NCBI GenBank assembly: GCA_023437285.1
Contig: JAEZGP010000701.1
Location: 1 to 8,397 of the forward strand
DNA length: 8,397 nt
Origin: Actinomycetes bacterium
Lineage (GTDB): Bacteria > Actinomycetota > Actinomycetes > Mycobacteriales > Micromonosporaceae
Direction: 5' to 3'
Program-made: the position numbers and the translations under genes
Notes under the pieces: model-generated
What the model saw: the letters and a program-made list of their open reading frames with translations, nothing else
Database searches by the model: none
What the model was told of the DNA's origin: nothing
Shown: piece after piece, positions 5,719 through 8,397 of the stretch
How the letters are laid out: each line of letters opens with the position of its first letter
Numbering within the stretch: position 1 is the first letter of the stretch

Positions 5719-5733
5719 TGCCCGTACCGGGCA
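5719..5733. promoter_or_regulatory. Short palindrome between the VOC and methyltransferase genes
   Basis: TGCCCG (5719-5724) and CGGGCA (5728-5733) flank a 3-bp centre. It sits in the only AT-leaning spot of a 78-bp gap, 23 nt past the VOC stop and about 40 nt before the methyltransferase start. It could be an operator or a weak terminator; no T-run follows, and no clear promoter can be paired with it. Confidence 0.4.
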
Positions 5734-5756
5734 AACCTTGGCCAGCCTGGGCGAAC

Positions 5757-6542
5757 TTACAGGGCGGCGTGGGTCGTGTCGAGAAGTTCCGGAATCGGCT
5801 CGAAGATGCCGAAGATGGCGCCCTGCGGGTCCACCAGGAACGCGGCGGTGCCCACCCCGACGGACATCGGCCGGATGACCACGGCGCCGCCGAGCGCGGC
5901 GCACCGCTGCGCCACGGCCGCGCAGTCGGCCACCTCGAACGTCACGCCCCACCGCGGCGCCAGCGCGGCCGGCATGTCAGGGGTGATCGCCACCAGGCCG
6001 CCGACCGTACGCCCGGCCGTGTAGAACTCGCCGTAGTCGACCGTCGCGACCAGCTCCCCGGCCCGTTCCGACCAGTCGAAGACGTCCTTGTAGAACGCCG
6101 TGGCGCCGGCCGTGTCCCGGGTCCACAGCTCGCTCCAGGACGGGGACCCGGGCTCCCGCTGCACCTGCGTGCCGGCGAATGTGGCCCGCTGCCACAGCCC
6201 GAAGACCGCTCCCTGGGGGTCGGCGCAGACCGCCGCCTGGCCCCGGGTGCCGACCTGCGCCGGGGGCGACACGACGCGGCCCCCGGCCGAGGTCACCGCC
6301 GCGACGGTGGCCGCGATGTCGTCCGTACTGATGAAGACCATCCACGCCGCGGGTCCGTCGGCCGCGGCCGTCGCTCCCGCGGCGACCAGGTCGTGGAGGA
6401 GGAAGTCGAGGCGGCCGTCGTCCGGGCCGCCGCGGGTGGTCCAGCCCAGCAGCTGGCCATAGAAGTCCGCCACACCGGCCGGGTCCGGGCACCACAGGTC
6501 GAACCAGCACAGAGAGGCCGGCGGATATCCTCGCACGCGCAT
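5757..6542 (-). CDS. Two-domain VOC (glyoxalase/bleomycin-resistance fold) protein
   Basis: A 261-residue soluble protein made of two vicinal-oxygen-chelate domains. Domain 1 (about 10-118) starts SLCWFDLWCPDPAGVADFYG (10-29) and ends DPQGAVFGLW (108-117). Domain 2 (about 134-248) starts SPSWSELWTRDTAGATAFYK (133-152) and ends DPQGAIFGIF (238-247). The matching ends show an internal duplication, as in the Cfp30B-like actinobacterial proteins. VOC proteins bind metal or small ligands and include glyoxalases, dioxygenases and antibiotic-sequestering proteins; the substrate here cannot be deduced. The ATG at 6542 was chosen because GAGGGA precedes it by 6 nt; the frame stays open for 38 more codons with no such site. 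The TAA stop is unusual for this GC content. It is the first gene of the minus-strand block and diverges from ctaD. Confidence 0.9.
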   Translation of the reverse strand: MRVRGYPPASLCWFDLWCPDPAGVADFYGQLLGWTTRGGPDDGRLDFLLHDLVAAGATAAADGPAAWMVFISTDDIAATVAAVTSAGGRVVSPPAQVGTRGQAAVCADPQGAVFGLWQRATFAGTQVQREPGSPSWSELWTRDTAGATAFYKDVFDWSERAGELVATVDYGEFYTAGRTVGGLVAITPDMPAALAPRWGVTFEVADCAAVAQRCAALGGAVVIRPMSVGVGTAAFLVDPQGAIFGIFEPIPELLDTTHAAL

Positions 6543-6817
6543 GCCGCATCCCTCCCGATGTGACGATCCACGGGACGTTACGCCGGCGTTAACGGCGCCG
6601 ATTCGTCCGAATGTCTCGTTATTGTTGACGAACATCTTCAAGCTCAGTGGGAGCATCTGCGCGTCCGCCGACGGCCGTCCGGTCGGCGCGGCGGGCCGCC
6701 TTCGGTTTGCGTCCTGGCGCGTCCCGTGACCCCGTGGGACGCCTGTGACGCCGAGGGATTATTCTGCGTCCGAGGTACGCCACAGATCTTGTTAGCAAGG
6801 TGACCAGGAGGCCACGA
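6543..6817. promoter_or_regulatory. Divergent intergenic region between the VOC gene and ctaD
   Basis: This 275-bp stretch must hold promoters for both flanking genes, but none is clear. Features seen are the palindrome CGTTAACG (6587-6594), an AT-rich patch around 6611-6640 with TTGACG (6625-6630) but no matching -10, a GTCCC/GGGAC inverted pair (6721-6725 and 6736-6740), and TATTCT at 6760-6765, a TANNNT-type -10 candidate about 55 nt before the ctaD start with only a weak -35 (GGGACG, 6736-6741). CTTG/CAAG arms (6788-6791, 6796-6799) lie just before the ctaD ribosome-binding site. I see no gene in it. Confidence 0.45.
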
Positions 6818-8397
6818 GTGACCACGGTTGCACCGAAGCCGATAGTGACCCGGCCGTGGCCGGTTCACCAGCCGGTCAAAGGGTCGGCCTTCGCGCGCCT
6901 GCTGCGTACGACGGACGCCAAGCAGATCGGCCTGATGTATCTGGTCACGTCGTTCGTGTTCTTCATGATCGGCGGCATCATGGCGCTGCTCATGCGCGCC
7001 GAGCTGTTCAGTCCGGGGCTGCAGTTCCTCTCCCCGGAGCAGTACAACCAGCTCTTCACGATGCACGGCACGATCATGCTGCTGCTGTTCGCGACGCCGG
7101 TGCTGTTCGCGTTCGCGAACTACATCGTGCCGCTGCAGATCGGCGCCCCGGACGTGAGCTTCCCTCGGCTCAACTCCCTGGCGTACTGGCTGTACCTGTT
7201 CGGCGGCACGTTGACCGTCGCCGGGTTCATCACCCCGGGCGGGGCGGCGGACTTCGGCTGGTTCGCGTACACGCCGCTGTCCAACGTGCAGAACTCGCCC
7301 GGCCCCGGCGCCGACATGTGGATCATCGGCCTGGTGATCTCCGGCCTCGGCACGATCCTCGGCGCGGTCAACATGATGACCACGATCCTCACCCTGCGCG
7401 CGCCGGGCATGACGATGTTCCGGATGCCGATCTTCACGTGGAACATCCTGATCACGAGCCTGCTCGTCCTCATGGTGTTCCCGATCCTGGCGGCCGCGCT
7501 GCTCGCGCTCCTGTCCGACCGGCAACTCGGCTCCCACGTCTACGATCCGGCCACCGGCGGGCCGCTGCTGTGGCAACACCTGTTCTGGTTCTTCGGCCAC
7601 CCCGAGGTGTACATCGTGGCGCTGCCGTTCTTCGGCATCGTCTCCGAGGTCATCCCGGTCTTCTCCCGTAAGCCGATCTTCGGCTACAAGGGCCTGGTCG
7701 GCGCCACCATCGCCATCGCGGCGCTGTCCATGAGCGTGTGGGCCCACCACATGTTCGCCACCGGCCAGGTGCTGCTGCCGTTCTTCAGCTTCCTGAGCTT
7801 CCTCATCGCCGTGCCGACCGGTATGAAGTTCTTCAACTGGATCGGCACCATGTGGCGCGGTCAGCTCACGTTCGAGTCGCCGATGTTGTTCTCCATCGGG
7901 TTCCTGGTGACGTTCCTCTTCGGCGGCCTGTCCGGCGTGCTGCTGGCGGCCCCGCCGATCGACTTCCACGTCTCCGACTCGTACTTCGTGGTCGCGCACT
8001 TCCACTACGTGCTCTTCGGCACCATCGTGTACGCCGTCTACGCCGGCGTGTACTTCTGGTTCCCGAAGATGACCGGCCGCATGATGAACGAGGCCTGGGG
8101 CAAGCTGCACTTCTGGCTGACGATCATCGGCTTCAACGTGACCTTCCTCGTGCAGCACTGGCTCGGTGCCGAGGGCATGCCGCGCCGCTACTTCGACTAC
8201 CTGCCCAGCGACGGTTGGACCACGCTGAACGCGGTCTCCACCGTGGGGGCGTTCATCATCGGTGTCTCGACGTTGCCGTTCCTCTACAACGTCTGGAAGT
8301 CCTACAAGACTGGTCCGATCGTGTCGGTCGACGACCCGTGGGGCCACGGCAACTCGCTGGAGTGGGCCACCAGCTGCCCGCCGCCGCTGCGCAACTT
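6818..8397 (+). CDS. ctaD: Cytochrome c oxidase subunit I (3' end outside window)
   Basis: CtaD is the membrane-embedded catalytic subunit of aa3-type oxidase, carrying haem a, haem a3 and CuB; it reduces oxygen to water and pumps protons. The window holds 526 residues with no frameshift; family proteins are somewhat longer, so only the C-terminal tail is missing. Ligands seen: haem a His83 (TMHGT) and His396, haem a3 His394 (HFHYV), CuB His261, His310 and His311, with Tyr265 in HPEVY placed for the His-Tyr crosslink. Proton pathways are intact: Asn101, Asp112, Asn119 and Glu263 for the D channel, Lys337 (PTGMK) for the K channel. Many hydrophobic helices match the twelve-helix fold. The start is GTG at 6818, set by a perfect AGGAGG at 6806-6811, 6 nt upstream. 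It diverges from the VOC gene. Confidence 0.97.
   Translation, partial: MTTVAPKPIVTRPWPVHQPVKGSAFARLLRTTDAKQIGLMYLVTSFVFFMIGGIMALLMRAELFSPGLQFLSPEQYNQLFTMHGTIMLLLFATPVLFAFANYIVPLQIGAPDVSFPRLNSLAYWLYLFGGTLTVAGFITPGGAADFGWFAYTPLSNVQNSPGPGADMWIIGLVISGLGTILGAVNMMTTILTLRAPGMTMFRMPIFTWNILITSLLVLMVFPILAAALLALLSDRQLGSHVYDPATGGPLLWQHLFWFFGHPEVYIVALPFFGIVSEVIPVFSRKPIFGYKGLVGATIAIAALSMSVWAHHMFATGQVLLPFFSFLSFLIAVPTGMKFFNWIGTMWRGQLTFESPMLFSIGFLVTFLFGGLSGVLLAAPPIDFHVSDSYFVVAHFHYVLFGTIVYAVYAGVYFWFPKMTGRMMNEAWGKLHFWLTIIGFNVTFLVQHWLGAEGMPRRYFDYLPSDGWTTLNAVSTVGAFIIGVSTLPFLYNVWKSYKTGPIVSVDDPWGHGNSLEWATSCPPPLRN

Noticed and set aside
4917..6563. Long plus-strand open frame opposite the methyltransferase and VOC genes
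   Set aside because: It crosses two well-supported minus-strand genes and their gap, has no ribosome-binding site or recognisable motif, and reflects GC-driven absence of stops.
6625..6654. TTGACG at 6625 as the ctaD -35
   Set aside because: No acceptable -10 lies 16-19 bp downstream (the bases there are GTGGGAG-like).
6788..6799. CTTG-N4-CAAG as an operator in front of ctaD
   Set aside because: Arms are only 4 bp and match no operator I can name; it is kept only as a note in the intergenic entry.
6644..8347. Long minus-strand open frame (567 codons) opposite ctaD
   Set aside because: It is antisense to an unmistakable ctaD. Its product is a charged His/Arg/Glu/Gln-rich composition typical of the mirror frame of GC-rich codons, with no domain.

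Overview
The window reads as chromosomal DNA from a high-GC actinomycete. The base composition, the G/C-ending codons, the DUF574-type methyltransferase, the PASTA protein with a Gly/Thr/Ala/Pro linker and the aa3-type CtaD all fit Actinobacteria. The intergenic palindromes built around TGATCA suggest Micromonosporaceae, but that is inference from general familiarity, not a search. Seven genes are complete or nearly so and one is a 3' fragment. I see no tRNA, rRNA, CRISPR array, insertion sequence or phage gene.

Layout. Positions 1-445 (+) hold the C-terminus of a PASTA-domain protein, probably a Ser/Thr kinase, followed by a GC-rich terminator hairpin and a short degenerate tandem repeat. 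Positions 615-1937 (+) encode a 6-phosphofructokinase of the long PPi-PFK-like, probably ATP-using group. It converges on, and overlaps by 4 bp (CTAG), a small split-barrel flavin-type protein on the minus strand (1934-2413). Diverging from that is a small STAS-like protein (2612-2968, +) with a candidate SigB/SigF-type promoter. Two hairpins with almost identical 13-nt loops (3020-3121) then separate it from a minus-strand block.

The minus-strand block, in transcription order, is a two-domain VOC protein (6542-5757), a DUF574 SAM-dependent methyltransferase (5678-4872) and a cytoplasmic GGDEF-EAL cyclic-di-GMP protein (4875-3109). The last two overlap by ATGA, so they are very likely translationally coupled. 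A 275-bp divergent intergenic region then leads to ctaD (6818 onward, +), cytochrome c oxidase subunit I, which runs off the right edge.

How they fit together. Most of this is core metabolism and signalling: glycolysis, terminal respiration, envelope sensing and c-di-GMP turnover. The least explained parts are the coupled methyltransferase/c-di-GMP pair with its uncharacterised N-terminal helical domain, the STAS-like protein lacking a phospho-acceptor, the paired same-loop hairpins, and a sharp AT-rich island inside the phosphofructokinase gene that carries an inverted repeat between direct repeats. I found no clear evidence of a wholly new multi-gene defence or mobile system.
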